This document shows, in pieces, positions 16,033 through 24,230 of a stretch of 64,000 nt of DNA. Under the pieces are notes generated by a model. The model ran no database searches, was not told where the DNA came from, and saw only the letters and a list, made by a program, of their open reading frames with translations. The stretch is taken from assembly GCA_049282265.1 (NCBI GenBank), contig JBAPTR010000014.1:1-64000 (forward strand), written 5' to 3'. The position numbers were made by a program, and so were the translations under genes. The stretch is from CAYUCJ01 sp049282265 (GTDB lineage Bacteria > Desulfobacterota > DSM-4660 > Desulfatiglandales > Desulfatiglandaceae). Numbering within the stretch: the first letter of the stretch is position 1; each line of letters begins with the position of its first letter.

Positions 16033-17337
16033 ATGAATGTCTTGTTTCTTTCAAGGCTCCAGTTTGCCACTGCAACCATGTTTCACTTCCTCTTTGTTCC
16101 GCTTACCCTGGGATTATCCATTCTCGTGGCGGTCATGGAAACCAAGTATGCGCGCACAGGTGATGAAGTTTACCTGAAGATGACAAAGTTTTGGGGAAAG
16201 CTCTTCCTGATCAATTTCGCCGTCGGGATTGTGACTGGAATTACTCTGGAATTCCAGTTCGGAACCAACTGGTCTCGTTATTCTGCCTTTGTTGGGGATA
16301 TCTTTGGGTCGCTCTTGGCCATTGAGGCAACCGCGGCCTTTTTCTTGGAATCTACCCTCATCGGGGTTTGGGTATTCGGGTGGAAGAAGCTTTCCCGGAA
16401 GGCCCATGCAACGGTCATGTGGTTTATCGCCGGCGCATCCAATCTTTCCGCTCTCTGGATCCTGATTGCCAATTCCTGGATGCAGCATCCCGTAGGCTAT
16501 GTTATCAAGAACGGCAGGGCGGAGTTAAATGATTTCGCTGCGGTTGTATTTCAGCCGTGGGCCCTTCTTGAATTCTCCCATGTGGTCAGTGCCGCGGTTA
16601 TCCTAAGTTCTTTTTTCGTCATGGGCGTCAGCGCTTATCATCTTCTGAAAAAACAGCATTTGGATTTTTTCAAGAGAAGCTTTCGCATCGCCCTTGCATT
16701 TGGCCTGGTATTCTCCATTCTTGAAGTGGTGGAGGGGCATATACATGCTGCGGATGTGGCGAAAATGCAGCCCGCCAAGCTTGCTGCCATGGAATCACAC
16801 TGGGAAACGACGACCTATGCGCCCAAGTACCTTTTTGCCATCCCCGATGAGAAGAATGAAAGAAACGCCGTTGAGATTCTGCCCATTCCGGGGCTATTGA
16901 GTCTTCTCGCAACACACAGCCTGAGTGGAGAGGTGAAGGGGCTGAAAGATTTTCCGCGCGATGAACGCCCTCCGGTATTTATCAGCTATATCTCATTTAA
17001 TCTAATGGTGGCGTTGGGCTTCTATTTTGCGTTGATGACCATTATCGGGTGGTTCAAAAGAAACAGACTGGCCGAGAGCCCGGGCTATCTTAAGCTCATG
17101 TTGTTCTCAATTCCTCTGCCCTATCTGGCTAATGAACTGGGGTGGGTCCTGGCTGAAGTGGGACGGCAGCCCTGGATCGTGTACGGGGTGATGAAGACAC
17201 CAAATGCCGTTTCCCCCATTGCCACCTCACAGGTCCTCACCAGCTTCCTGGCATTTATCCTGGTGTATGGGCTGCTGGGCGCGGTGGGCTTCTATCTCAT
17301 TGTTCGGAACGCTCGAAGAGGTCCTGAAACTGCTTAA
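16033..17337 (+). CDS. cydA: Cytochrome bd ubiquinol/menaquinol oxidase subunit I
   Basis: A 434-residue membrane protein with about nine helices. It starts with the CydA pattern LSRLQFATATMFHFLFVPLT (heme-ligand His in MFHFLF), continues with GTNWSRYS and VEGHIHAADVA, and has the conserved GRQPW segment of the quinol-binding Q-loop region. The Q-loop is short, as in the CIO-type subgroup. It reduces oxygen to water at the membrane with quinol, acting as a high-affinity oxygen scavenger in an anaerobe. AAAGGGGGATTCCCG precedes the ATG at 16033; an earlier in-frame start is less likely. Confidence 0.95.
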   Translation: MNVLFLSRLQFATATMFHFLFVPLTLGLSILVAVMETKYARTGDEVYLKMTKFWGKLFLINFAVGIVTGITLEFQFGTNWSRYSAFVGDIFGSLLAIEATAAFFLESTLIGVWVFGWKKLSRKAHATVMWFIAGASNLSALWILIANSWMQHPVGYVIKNGRAELNDFAAVVFQPWALLEFSHVVSAAVILSSFFVMGVSAYHLLKKQHLDFFKRSFRIALAFGLVFSILEVVEGHIHAADVAKMQPAKLAAMESHWETTTYAPKYLFAIPDEKNERNAVEILPIPGLLSLLATHSLSGEVKGLKDFPRDERPPVFISYISFNLMVALGFYFALMTIIGWFKRNRLAESPGYLKLMLFSIPLPYLANELGWVLAEVGRQPWIVYGVMKTPNAVSPIATSQVLTSFLAFILVYGLLGAVGFYLIVRNARRGPETA

Positions 17338-17386
17338 CACCGCGTTGCCTGCTGCGGATTCTTTGCTGCTTGAAAAGGAGGACAAA

Positions 17387-18415
17387 ATGGCTCTGCAAAA
17401 TGTGTGGTTTTTTCTCTGGGGGCTTCTCTGGGCTGTCTACTTTCTTACCGATGGTTTTGATCTTGGTCTGGGGAGTCTTCTCCCGTTCATCGCAAAAACA
17501 GAGGAAGAAAAGAGGATCGTGTATAATGCCATGGGACCCTTGTGGGATGGGAATGAGGTGTGGCTTATTACGGCCGGTGGCGTTACCTTTGCTGCTTTCC
17601 CTCTGGTATATGCGGTGATGTTCAGTTCTTTCTATTCCGCCCTGATGCTTATCCTGTTTGCCCTGATCATCAGGGGTGTTTCTTTTGAATTCAGGGGAAA
17701 GATTGAGAGCCCGGGTTGGAAAAGGATTTGGGATACAACCCTGTTCCTGGGCAGCCTGCTCCCTGCTATCCTGTTCGGCGCAGCATTTGCGAATATTTTC
17801 CGCGGCATTCCCATTGATCAGCAGGGGGTGTATCATGGCACCCTGCTTACCCTCCTCAATCCCTATGGCCTTTTGGGGGGAGTCCTGTTCCTCCTGCTTT
17901 TCCTTGTCCATGGAGCCATATGGCTGGCGATCAGGAGTGAGGGGGCAATCCACGAAAGGGCGGGTGGTACAGCCAGAAAGCTCTGGCCTTTGCTCCTTGT
18001 TGTGGCGGTTGTCTTTCTCATCGCCTCCAAGTTTGCAACAAATCTTTATGCCAATTACCTGGCCCACCCAACACTGTTTATCGTGATTCTTATTACCGTG
18101 CTTGCGCTCCTGGGAACCAGGGTATTCCTTGCGAAGCGCAACTACTGGAAGGCGTGGTTTTCCTCCGCGCTGACTATTGTGGGTGCCACCTTTTTCGGGG
18201 TGATCGGGCTCTTTCCCAATATGTTTCCCTCCAGCCTGAACCCGGCGTACAGTCTTACGGCCCATAACGCATCATCCAGCCCATTGACCTTGAAAATCAT
18301 GCTCATTGTGGTTCTTATATTTGTTCCCATTGTGCTTATCTACCAGATCTGGGCCTACCACTTGTTCAAGGGGAAGGTCACGGAAGAGGATCTGGCCTAT
18401 GAGGAGGCGTATTAG
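17387..18415 (+). CDS. cydB: Cytochrome bd oxidase subunit II
   Basis: A 342-residue membrane protein with about eight helices. Family motifs: FLWGLLWAVYFLTDGFDLG at the N-terminus and GPLWDGNEVWLITAGG. It forms the heterodimer with CydA and is encoded 49 bases downstream. The start is set by AAAAGGAGGACAAA. No CydX or CydDC assembly genes are visible nearby. Confidence 0.95.
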   Translation: MALQNVWFFLWGLLWAVYFLTDGFDLGLGSLLPFIAKTEEEKRIVYNAMGPLWDGNEVWLITAGGVTFAAFPLVYAVMFSSFYSALMLILFALIIRGVSFEFRGKIESPGWKRIWDTTLFLGSLLPAILFGAAFANIFRGIPIDQQGVYHGTLLTLLNPYGLLGGVLFLLLFLVHGAIWLAIRSEGAIHERAGGTARKLWPLLLVVAVVFLIASKFATNLYANYLAHPTLFIVILITVLALLGTRVFLAKRNYWKAWFSSALTIVGATFFGVIGLFPNMFPSSLNPAYSLTAHNASSSPLTLKIMLIVVLIFVPIVLIYQIWAYHLFKGKVTEEDLAYEEAY

Positions 18416-18467
18416 GTCCCTGCAAGGGAATTCATAAACAGGCTTTCGAAATGAATGGAGGTTTATC

Positions 18468-18878
18468 ATGAGTGATAGAAGAGATTTTTTGAAGAAATCG
18501 GCGTTTATCACAGCAGGTGCACTGCTCGCCACAGGAAAGAAGGTGTTTGCCTCGGGGGGCGCCTTTCCATCAGGGGTTATTTACACGAAACAGAATCCGG
18601 GAAGATGGGCGAAGAAGGCCGCCATTCACGTGCCCAAGGTTCGCGTTGAAGGCCGAAAAGTCACGATTCAGACGATGCACCCCATGAGCAAAAAACATTA
18701 TATTGTCCGGCATACTCTTGTCTCGTACGGCGGCAAGGTCATCGGGGCAAAGACTTTTTACCCTACTGACAAAAAGCCTGTATCGAGCTATGAGATAGAA
18801 CCAGACCAGGGGAAGCGGTTCTATGCCACCAGTTTTTGCAACCTCCATGATTTCTGGGTGACCGAATTTACCATTTAG
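18468..18878 (+). CDS. Tat-exported superoxide-reductase-like protein
   Basis: A 136-residue protein. The N-terminus is a twin-arginine signal (SDRRDFLKKSAFITAGALLA), so the folded metalloprotein should be exported to the periplasm. The mature part is a neelaredoxin-type domain with centre-II iron ligands in AIHVPKV (His), MHPMSKKHYI (two His) and SFCNLHDFW (Cys and His). The catalytic Glu-Lys pair that precedes the first His in most superoxide reductases (EKHVP) is replaced by Ala-Ile. It lies 52 bases after cydB, so quinol oxidase and periplasmic superoxide defence may be co-expressed. Function as a reductase is likely but the missing Lys leaves doubt. Confidence 0.88.
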   Translation: MSDRRDFLKKSAFITAGALLATGKKVFASGGAFPSGVIYTKQNPGRWAKKAAIHVPKVRVEGRKVTIQTMHPMSKKHYIVRHTLVSYGGKVIGAKTFYPTDKKPVSSYEIEPDQGKRFYATSFCNLHDFWVTEFTI

Positions 18879-19054
18879 ATGCATGTTGTCTTGTGCTAAA
18901 CTGACACCTTGAAAATCTTATCGAGATCAGGAAGGGAGGTGGTTGTATGAAAGAGCTCAAAGTGGGTTGCGGCAAACCGACCGGCGCAACAGTGGGTGCG
19001 CCGGGAAATGAAACGAAGGCGAATGAGCAAGACACGGAAAAGGAGGTGGTTGAA

Positions 19055-19666
19055 ATGGCAGCAGTGAGAGTGGGGGCAAAAGCTCCGGATTTTGAGGCAC
19101 CGGCGTATCAGGACGGCAATTTTGGGCAGGTAAGCCTTTCCGATTACCTGGGGAAATGGGTGGTGCTCTGCTTTTATCCCGGGGATTTCACCTTTGTCTG
19201 ACCGACTGAACTGGCGGCAGTTGCCACCAAGTATGAAGAACTCCAGTCCATGGGTGTGGACGTGTTATCAGTGAGCGTGGATAGCCATTTCGTCCACAAG
19301 ATGTGGCAGGATTACGAGCTTTCAAAAATGGTTGACGGTGGGGTCCCTTTCCCCATGCTGTCAGACGGCTCAGGCAATATAGGGAAGGTCTATGGGGTGT
19401 ACGATCAAGATGCGGGCGTTGAGATGAGAGGCCGTTTCATCATTGATCCGGACGGGGTGGTCCAGGCGATTGAAATCCTGACACCGCCGGTGGGTCGGAA
19501 TGTCAATGAACTGATACGCCAGGTCAAGGCCTTTCAGCTTGTGCGGAAGACAAAGGGCGGTGAAGCAACACCCTCCGGCTGGGAACCGGGGAAGCCCACT
19601 CTGAAACCAGGGCCGGATCTTGTGGGGAAGGTATGGGAGGCATGGAAGGTTGATAATGCCGTTTGA
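19055..19666 (+). CDS. Selenocysteine peroxiredoxin (AhpC/Prx1-type)
   Basis: In-frame TGA at 19199 falls exactly at the peroxidatic position: residues read DFTFV-Sec-PTELA, where homologues have Cys. The frame continues to 19666, giving 203 residues with Sec49. The C-terminal region keeps the family pattern GWEPGKPTLKPGPD, but the resolving Cys of AhpC proteins (VCPxxW) is Thr here (EATPSGW), so it should work as a one-selenocysteine enzyme needing an external thiol. The start at 19055 follows AAAAGGAGGTGG; an in-frame ATG at 18947, also with GGGAGGTGG, would add 36 residues. A stem-loop sits 11 bases after the UGA. Confidence 0.9.
19199..19226 (+). promoter_or_regulatory. Selenocysteine UGA and candidate SECIS of peroxiredoxin
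   Basis: The UGA codon is at 19199-19201. TGGC (19212-19215) pairs with GCCA (19223-19226) around a loop containing GGCAGTT. Position and a GU in the loop suit a bacterial SelB-binding SECIS, but the stem is short, so support is moderate. The flanking reading frame conservation is the stronger argument. Confidence 0.7.
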
Positions 19667-19859
19667 GCCTTCCCAAAAGCGAACATGCTCCGATTGCTTT
19701 GAATGCCAGATGTGCAGTGAGAACCGCTGCCGAGTTTGCAAAAAGTGCGGTCACGGGAATGGGGCTTCCGAACTGGGCAGCGGTTTCACCCACCGTCAAT
19801 ACGTGGCGTGGAAACGGAAAAGGGCGAAAAGAGCGAATGAAAAGGGTCCCCTTCATTAA
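19656..19859 (+). CDS. Small Cys-rich protein of unknown function
   Basis: Sixty-seven residues overlapping the end of the peroxiredoxin gene. The first half is a dense cysteine array: CSDCFECQMCSENRCRVCKK then CG, nine cysteines within 27 residues. The tail is strongly basic (KRKRAKRANEK). Such an array could bind an Fe-S cluster or zinc. Its 3' end overlaps the following ferredoxin gene, so the three genes are translationally coupled. The overlap with flanking frames and the cysteine pattern argue that it is real. I do not recognise the family. Confidence 0.6.
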   Translation: MPFEPSQKRTCSDCFECQMCSENRCRVCKKCGHGNGASELGSGFTHRQYVAWKRKRAKRANEKGPLH

Positions 19860-20037
19860 CTTCACTGAGTGTTCTGATTGTGAAACATGTCTCGAATTGT
19901 GTCCCGCTGTTTTTGTGCGAAACAAGGAGACAGGCTTTATCGAGATACAAGATCTGGAGGAATACCCTGAAGAAGAGATCTATGAGGTTATGAATTACTG
20001 CCCGCAGGAGTGTATTGTGTTTTTAGAGGACGTGTGA
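19837..20037 (+). CDS. Ferredoxin, small [4Fe-4S] type
   Basis: Sixty-six residues. Cluster-binding cysteines are in ECSDCETCLELCPAVF near the N-terminus and in NYCPQECI near the C-terminus, the arrangement of Desulfovibrio-type ferredoxins. The first 20 residues also carry an unpaired extra Cys. The acidic linker (EEYPEEEIYEV) is typical. It starts inside the Cys-rich gene upstream. Likely electron donor for redox enzymes of this cluster. Confidence 0.88.
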   Translation: MKRVPFINFTECSDCETCLELCPAVFVRNKETGFIEIQDLEEYPEEEIYEVMNYCPQECIVFLEDV

Positions 20038-20047
20038 AATAGAGGTT

Positions 20048-20740
20048 ATGGTGGACATTCAAGGTTTGAAGGGCCGTGACCTCAAGCAACGGGTAAGGGA
20101 ACTTCTTGGGTTCTCCGATCTTGTTGCTGCACTCCAGGAACTCCGGAACCTTCCATCCAGGAAAGTCATCAACCCGCTTTTTTCTTTCCTTTATCATACC
20201 GATGACCTGGTGAGATGGCATGCCGTCACCGCGACGGGGGTCGTTGTCGCAGACCTTGCCGACAAGGATAGGGAATCCGCCCGGGTTATCCTGCGCCGGA
20301 TCATGTGGAATCTGAATGATGAATCCGGGGGTATCGGATGGGGTTCCGCGGAGGCCATGGGCGAGATCCTGGCATGCCACAAAGGTCTTGCAACCGAGTA
20401 TGCAAGTATTTTAATATCATACATCAGGGGAGACGGCAATTTCCAGGAGCACGAACTGATACAGCGAGGGGTACTCTGGGGGATCGCGCGGCTCGCGCAG
20501 GAAGGGCCGGAACTTGCCACGGGTGCGGCCGAACCTGTGATGCCGTTTTTAAAGTCCGGCGATGGAAATGCAAGAGGGCTTGCAGCTAGAATTATGGGCC
20601 TCCTCCGGGTGAAGGAGGCCCAAGGATTGCTTGTGGAACTGTTGGATGATGAAACCGCATTCGCTCTTTATTTTGATCGTGAGCTGATCAAATGGACGGT
20701 GAAAAGGGCGGCTTCAGAGGCCCTCCTGGCTATTCATTGA
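20048..20740 (+). CDS. HEAT-repeat protein (DVU0298-like)
   Basis: A 230-residue, fully helical protein with repeated HEAT-like pairs (for example LFSFLYHTDDLVRWHAVTAT, then GWGSAEAMGEIL and ARGLAARIMGLLRVKEAQ). I associate the pattern with the DVU0298 family of sulfate reducers, whose role is unknown; a protein-protein scaffold is the general expectation for HEAT repeats. It begins ten bases after the ferredoxin stop and precedes the octaheme cytochrome, so it is in the same operon. Confidence 0.8.
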   Translation: MVDIQGLKGRDLKQRVRELLGFSDLVAALQELRNLPSRKVINPLFSFLYHTDDLVRWHAVTATGVVVADLADKDRESARVILRRIMWNLNDESGGIGWGSAEAMGEILACHKGLATEYASILISYIRGDGNFQEHELIQRGVLWGIARLAQEGPELATGAAEPVMPFLKSGDGNARGLAARIMGLLRVKEAQGLLVELLDDETAFALYFDRELIKWTVKRAASEALLAIH

Positions 20741-20764
20741 AATGAAAAGGTGAGGGGTTCGCTC

Positions 20765-22270
20765 ATGACTGCAAAGAAAAATGTCATTTTGTCACTCCTA
20801 TTCGCAAGCTTTTTCTTAACGTCCGTCATCGCCTTCGCTGCCGCCCCCATGAGTGAGGATACCCAATCGTGTATCGAATGCCATTCCTCCGTAACACCCG
20901 GTATCGTGTCCGACTGGCGGACAAGCCGCCATGCCGGGGTCACTCCGGCGGAGGGTTTAAAAAAATCCGAGCTCAAAAGGAGGATTTCAATCAAGGAGGC
21001 ACCCGAAGGGATGGCTGATCATTCCGTCGGGTGCGCCGAGTGCCACACCATGAATGCCGGTGAGCATAAGGATTCCTTTGAACATAATGATTTCAAAGTG
21101 CATGTGGTGGTGACTCCCAAGGACTGTGCATCCTGCCACCCTGTCGAGGTGGGCCAGTATGGCAAGAATCTCATGTCGCATGCCTATGGCAATCTCAAAC
21201 ACAACACCCTCTACACCTCCCTTGTGAATTCCGTCAACGGCATACAGGTTTTTGAAAGAGGAAGACTCATCCAGAACCCGGCCGATGAGAGTACCAATGC
21301 GGATTCCTGTTTTTACTGTCACGGCACGGTCGTTACGGTCACGGGCTCGGAGACCAGGGAAACGGAACAGGGAGAAATGAGCTTCCCAATACTCGGGGGA
21401 TGGCCCAATCAGGGAGTGGGAAGGATTAACCCGGATGGCAGTATGGGTTCTTGTACGGCGTGCCATGCCCGGCATGCGTTTTCCATCGAGGTGGCAAGAA
21501 AGCCCTATACCTGCTCGGAATGCCACAAGGGGCCGGATGTCCCGGGTTACAAGGTTTATGAGGTCAGCAAACACGGCAACATTTTTTCTTCGCAGAATAA
21601 GTCATGGGATTTCCATGCCGTCCCTTGGACTGTCGGCAAGGACTTCAATGCCCCCACGTGTGCCGCCTGTCACGTCAGCCTGATCACGTCGAGCGAAGGG
21701 GGTCTAATCGCGAAGAGGACCCATCAGATGTCCGACCGGATTTCCTGGAGACTCCTCGGCCTCATTTATGCCCACCCGCATCCCAAGTCTCCGGACACGA
21801 GCTTGATCAGGAACAAGGCGGGCCTTCCCCTGCCCACAGAACTGACAGGGGAACCCGTGGCGGACTGTCTGATCAGCAGAAAAGAGCAGGCCGTGAGGCA
21901 AGAGAACATGGAGAAGGTCTGTCTCGCGTGTCATGCGAGCGATTGGGTCAAGGGTCAGTTTGCCAGATTTGAACATACCATCCAGACCACAAACCAAATG
22001 ACCCTGGCGGCCACCAGGATCCTCATGACCGCCTGGGATAAGGGGGCGGCCATGGGACCGGCCCAGAAGGACGGCATGTTCAATGAGCCGATCGAAAAAA
22101 TGTGGACCGAACAGTGGTTCTTTTACGCGAACACGGTCCGGTATGCCTCCGCCATGATGGGGGCGGATTACGGCACCTTTGCGAGCGGGAGGTGGTATCT
22201 GTCCAAGAACCTCCGGGAAATGATGGATTGGCTCGATTTTAAACTGGGGTTATCAATGAGGAAGAAATAG
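20765..22270 (+). CDS. Octaheme c-type cytochrome, hydroxylamine-oxidoreductase-like
   Basis: A 501-residue secreted cytochrome. A Sec signal (about residues 1-27, ending AFA-A) is followed by eight CxxCH sites: CIECH, CAECH, CASCH, CFYCH, CTACH, CSECH, CAACH and CLACH. The region DFHAVPWTVGKDFNAPTCAA and the overall length fit the HAO family. There is no CxxCK site, so it is neither NrfA nor octaheme tetrathionate reductase. HAO relatives in anaerobes act mostly as reductases of nitrite, hydroxylamine or related compounds; direction depends on a tyrosine-heme crosslink that cannot be judged here. Followed by YeeE/YedE transporters. Confidence 0.88.
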   Translation: MTAKKNVILSLLFASFFLTSVIAFAAAPMSEDTQSCIECHSSVTPGIVSDWRTSRHAGVTPAEGLKKSELKRRISIKEAPEGMADHSVGCAECHTMNAGEHKDSFEHNDFKVHVVVTPKDCASCHPVEVGQYGKNLMSHAYGNLKHNTLYTSLVNSVNGIQVFERGRLIQNPADESTNADSCFYCHGTVVTVTGSETRETEQGEMSFPILGGWPNQGVGRINPDGSMGSCTACHARHAFSIEVARKPYTCSECHKGPDVPGYKVYEVSKHGNIFSSQNKSWDFHAVPWTVGKDFNAPTCAACHVSLITSSEGGLIAKRTHQMSDRISWRLLGLIYAHPHPKSPDTSLIRNKAGLPLPTELTGEPVADCLISRKEQAVRQENMEKVCLACHASDWVKGQFARFEHTIQTTNQMTLAATRILMTAWDKGAAMGPAQKDGMFNEPIEKMWTEQWFFYANTVRYASAMMGADYGTFASGRWYLSKNLREMMDWLDFKLGLSMRKK

Positions 22271-22288
22271 GGGAAAAGGAGTTATGGC

Positions 22289-22798
22289 ATGAAGACACGT
22301 TATGCTAATCCGTATGTCGTTGGCGCGCTGCTCGGCCTGGTCCTGCTTTTCAGCTTTTATACCATGGGAAGAGGGCTTGGTTCATCTTCATCCTTCGCGA
22401 GGATTGCCACGGCCGGTGTAAACCTGGTGGCTCCCGAGCATGCAGCGGCAAACACTTACTATTCCAAATACCTGAAGGGGGGGAGATCACCGCTCATGGC
22501 GTGGCTGGTATTCCTTACTCTCGGCGCCGGGCTGGGCGGTCTGTTCTCCGCCTTTATCTCCAACAGGGTCAAAGGAGAGGTTATTCGTGGCCCGAACATC
22601 GGGGTGAGTGCGCGACTCTGGCTCGCCCTCTTTGGAGGAATCCTTTCGGGCTTTGCCGCCAGACTTGCCCGCGGCTGTACCAGCGGGCAGGCCCTGACGG
22701 GCGCATCGGAACTTGCCTTCGGGAGCTGGGTCTTCATGTTCTGCATCTTTGCAGGGGCATACGCGACAGCGTATTTCTTGAGAAAGGAGTGGCTGTGA
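22289..22798 (+). CDS. YeeE/YedE-family transporter, N-terminal half
   Basis: A 169-residue membrane protein with four or five helices. The motif LARGCTSGQALTGASELAFG is the conserved half-repeat of the YeeE/YedE (TsuA) family, in which a cysteine in the pore relays thiosulfate or other sulfur species. Here the family's two halves are separate genes; this is the first. The stop codon overlaps the start of the second half (TGATG). Confidence 0.88.
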   Translation: MKTRYANPYVVGALLGLVLLFSFYTMGRGLGSSSSFARIATAGVNLVAPEHAAANTYYSKYLKGGRSPLMAWLVFLTLGAGLGGLFSAFISNRVKGEVIRGPNIGVSARLWLALFGGILSGFAARLARGCTSGQALTGASELAFGSWVFMFCIFAGAYATAYFLRKEWL

Positions 22799-23604
22799 TG
22801 GGACCTCTCTACAAGTTCGGATGGTTTGATTTCGCTTACAGCCTCCAGCTTGCCGGATTGATCGGAGTCTTCTTTGGATTCTTGCTGGAAAGGGCCGGTT
22901 TTGGAAATGCGAGGAAGCTGGTGGCCGTTTTCTATCTCAGGGACTTTGCGGTGCTGAAGGTCATGTTTACGGCGATTGTGGTATGCATGCTGGGACTTCT
23001 TTTCTTTTCGGTGTTCGGCTGGATCGATCTTTCAAAAGTATACCTCCTGCCGACCTATATCTGGCCCCAGATTGTCGGGGGATTCGTTCTCGGGATGGGC
23101 TTTGTGATCGGCGGCTACTGCCCGACCACATCGGTCGTGTCAACAGTTTCGGGGAAACTGGACGGTTTGATTTTTGTGGTGGGAATGATCCTGGGATCGA
23201 TTATTTTTGCAGAGCTCTTTCCGCTAATTGAAACATTTTACTCTTCAGGCAGCATGGGGGCCGTGCGCCTGTCGGATGTATTGAAGGTCAACTCCGGGAT
23301 TATCGCCCTCCTGGCAAGTCTCATGGCCGTGGGGGCTTACTGGCTCGTGGAAAAGGTGGAAAACAAGCTTGGGGACCCGGAAACTTTGCCTGTTGGATCA
23401 AAGAAGGTGAAACTATGGGCTGCCGCGCTTTTTGTGGCCCTTGGCCTCGTACTTGCCGTCATCAACCCTGATCGGATAGTCGCCAAGAGAGCTTCAGCGC
23501 ATGTTGAGCCGAAGCCGAAAACGGAAGCGGTTCAAAAGGCCCCTCCAAAACCGGCCGAACCCGCATCTTCAGGAGCGGTGATTATTGAAGATGAGGGATG
23601 TTAG
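22798..23604 (+). CDS. YeeE/YedE-family transporter, C-terminal half
   Basis: A 268-residue membrane protein with about seven helices. The second half-repeat is GGYCPTTSVVSTVSGKLDG with a conserved pore Cys, preceded by LERAGFGNARKLVAVFYLRD, a hallmark of the family. The C-terminus adds a periplasmic or cytosolic Pro-Lys-rich tail (KPKTEAVQKAPPKPAEP) ending in a Cys. Together with the preceding gene it should form a sulfur-compound importer. It follows the octaheme cytochrome and precedes a thioredoxin, which fits sulfur-oxyanion handling. Confidence 0.88.
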   Translation: MGPLYKFGWFDFAYSLQLAGLIGVFFGFLLERAGFGNARKLVAVFYLRDFAVLKVMFTAIVVCMLGLLFFSVFGWIDLSKVYLLPTYIWPQIVGGFVLGMGFVIGGYCPTTSVVSTVSGKLDGLIFVVGMILGSIIFAELFPLIETFYSSGSMGAVRLSDVLKVNSGIIALLASLMAVGAYWLVEKVENKLGDPETLPVGSKKVKLWAAALFVALGLVLAVINPDRIVAKRASAHVEPKPKTEAVQKAPPKPAEPASSGAVIIEDEGC

Positions 23605-23646
23605 TTTGAGAAGTTTTGCTGAGAGTGAGGTTGGGGGAGAAAAAAT

Positions 23647-24090
23647 ATGAGCAACATTCTCTTGAAGTGTGCGAACTGTGGTGCCAAGAACAAGGTCCCG
23701 AGGGATCGATTGGGGGATAGACCCGTTTGCGGGAAATGCAGGGCACTCCTTCCTGTGGGAGCGGTTCATGAGACGCCTGTGGATATATCAGATCAGACAT
23801 TCGAATCCGAGGTGATTTCGTATCCCGGTCCAGTGGTGGTGGATGCCTGGGCTCCCTGGTGCGGGCCGTGCAAGATGGTGGGGCCGATACTTGAAGAATT
23901 GGCCAAGACCTATGCCGGACGCGTCAAGATTGCGAAACTGAATGTGGATGAGAACCCCATTACTGCCTCGAAGTATGCCATACGCAGCATCCCGACCATG
24001 TTTTTTTTCAAAAACGGAGAGATGGTCAATTCGACCGTCGGTGCCCTTCCAAGAGAGGAGATCGAGAGGCATCTACAGGCCATTCTCTAG
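23647..24090 (+). CDS. trxC: Thioredoxin 2-type with N-terminal zinc ribbon
   Basis: A 147-residue thioredoxin. Zinc-ribbon cysteines (KCANCGAKN and VCGKCRALL) precede a thioredoxin domain with active site WAPWCGPCKM and the cis-proline in RSIPTMFFF. TrxC-type proteins are induced by oxidative stress in other bacteria. GGGGGAGAAAAA precedes the ATG. It can reduce the Tpx encoded upstream. Confidence 0.94.
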   Translation: MSNILLKCANCGAKNKVPRDRLGDRPVCGKCRALLPVGAVHETPVDISDQTFESEVISYPGPVVVDAWAPWCGPCKMVGPILEELAKTYAGRVKIAKLNVDENPITASKYAIRSIPTMFFFKNGEMVNSTVGALPREEIERHLQAIL

Positions 24091-24230
24091 CCCGGCTGAG
24101 ACAAACGAAAATAAAATGACGTAATTTACTCAATATATCAGGGGGGACCGTCAGATTCTCACAGCGACACACGTTTTGAGCCTGTATTTATTGAGTTGTT
24201 ACAAAATAACCACAAGAGGAGGTTTTTGAG

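Noticed and set aside
17297..18265. 322-codon open frame opposite cydB
   Set aside because: The product is a low-complexity charged sequence typical of antisense to membrane genes.
19199..19201. Stop codon truncating the peroxiredoxin
   Set aside because: It replaces the peroxidatic Cys in an otherwise conserved frame and is followed by a stem-loop, so it is read as selenocysteine.
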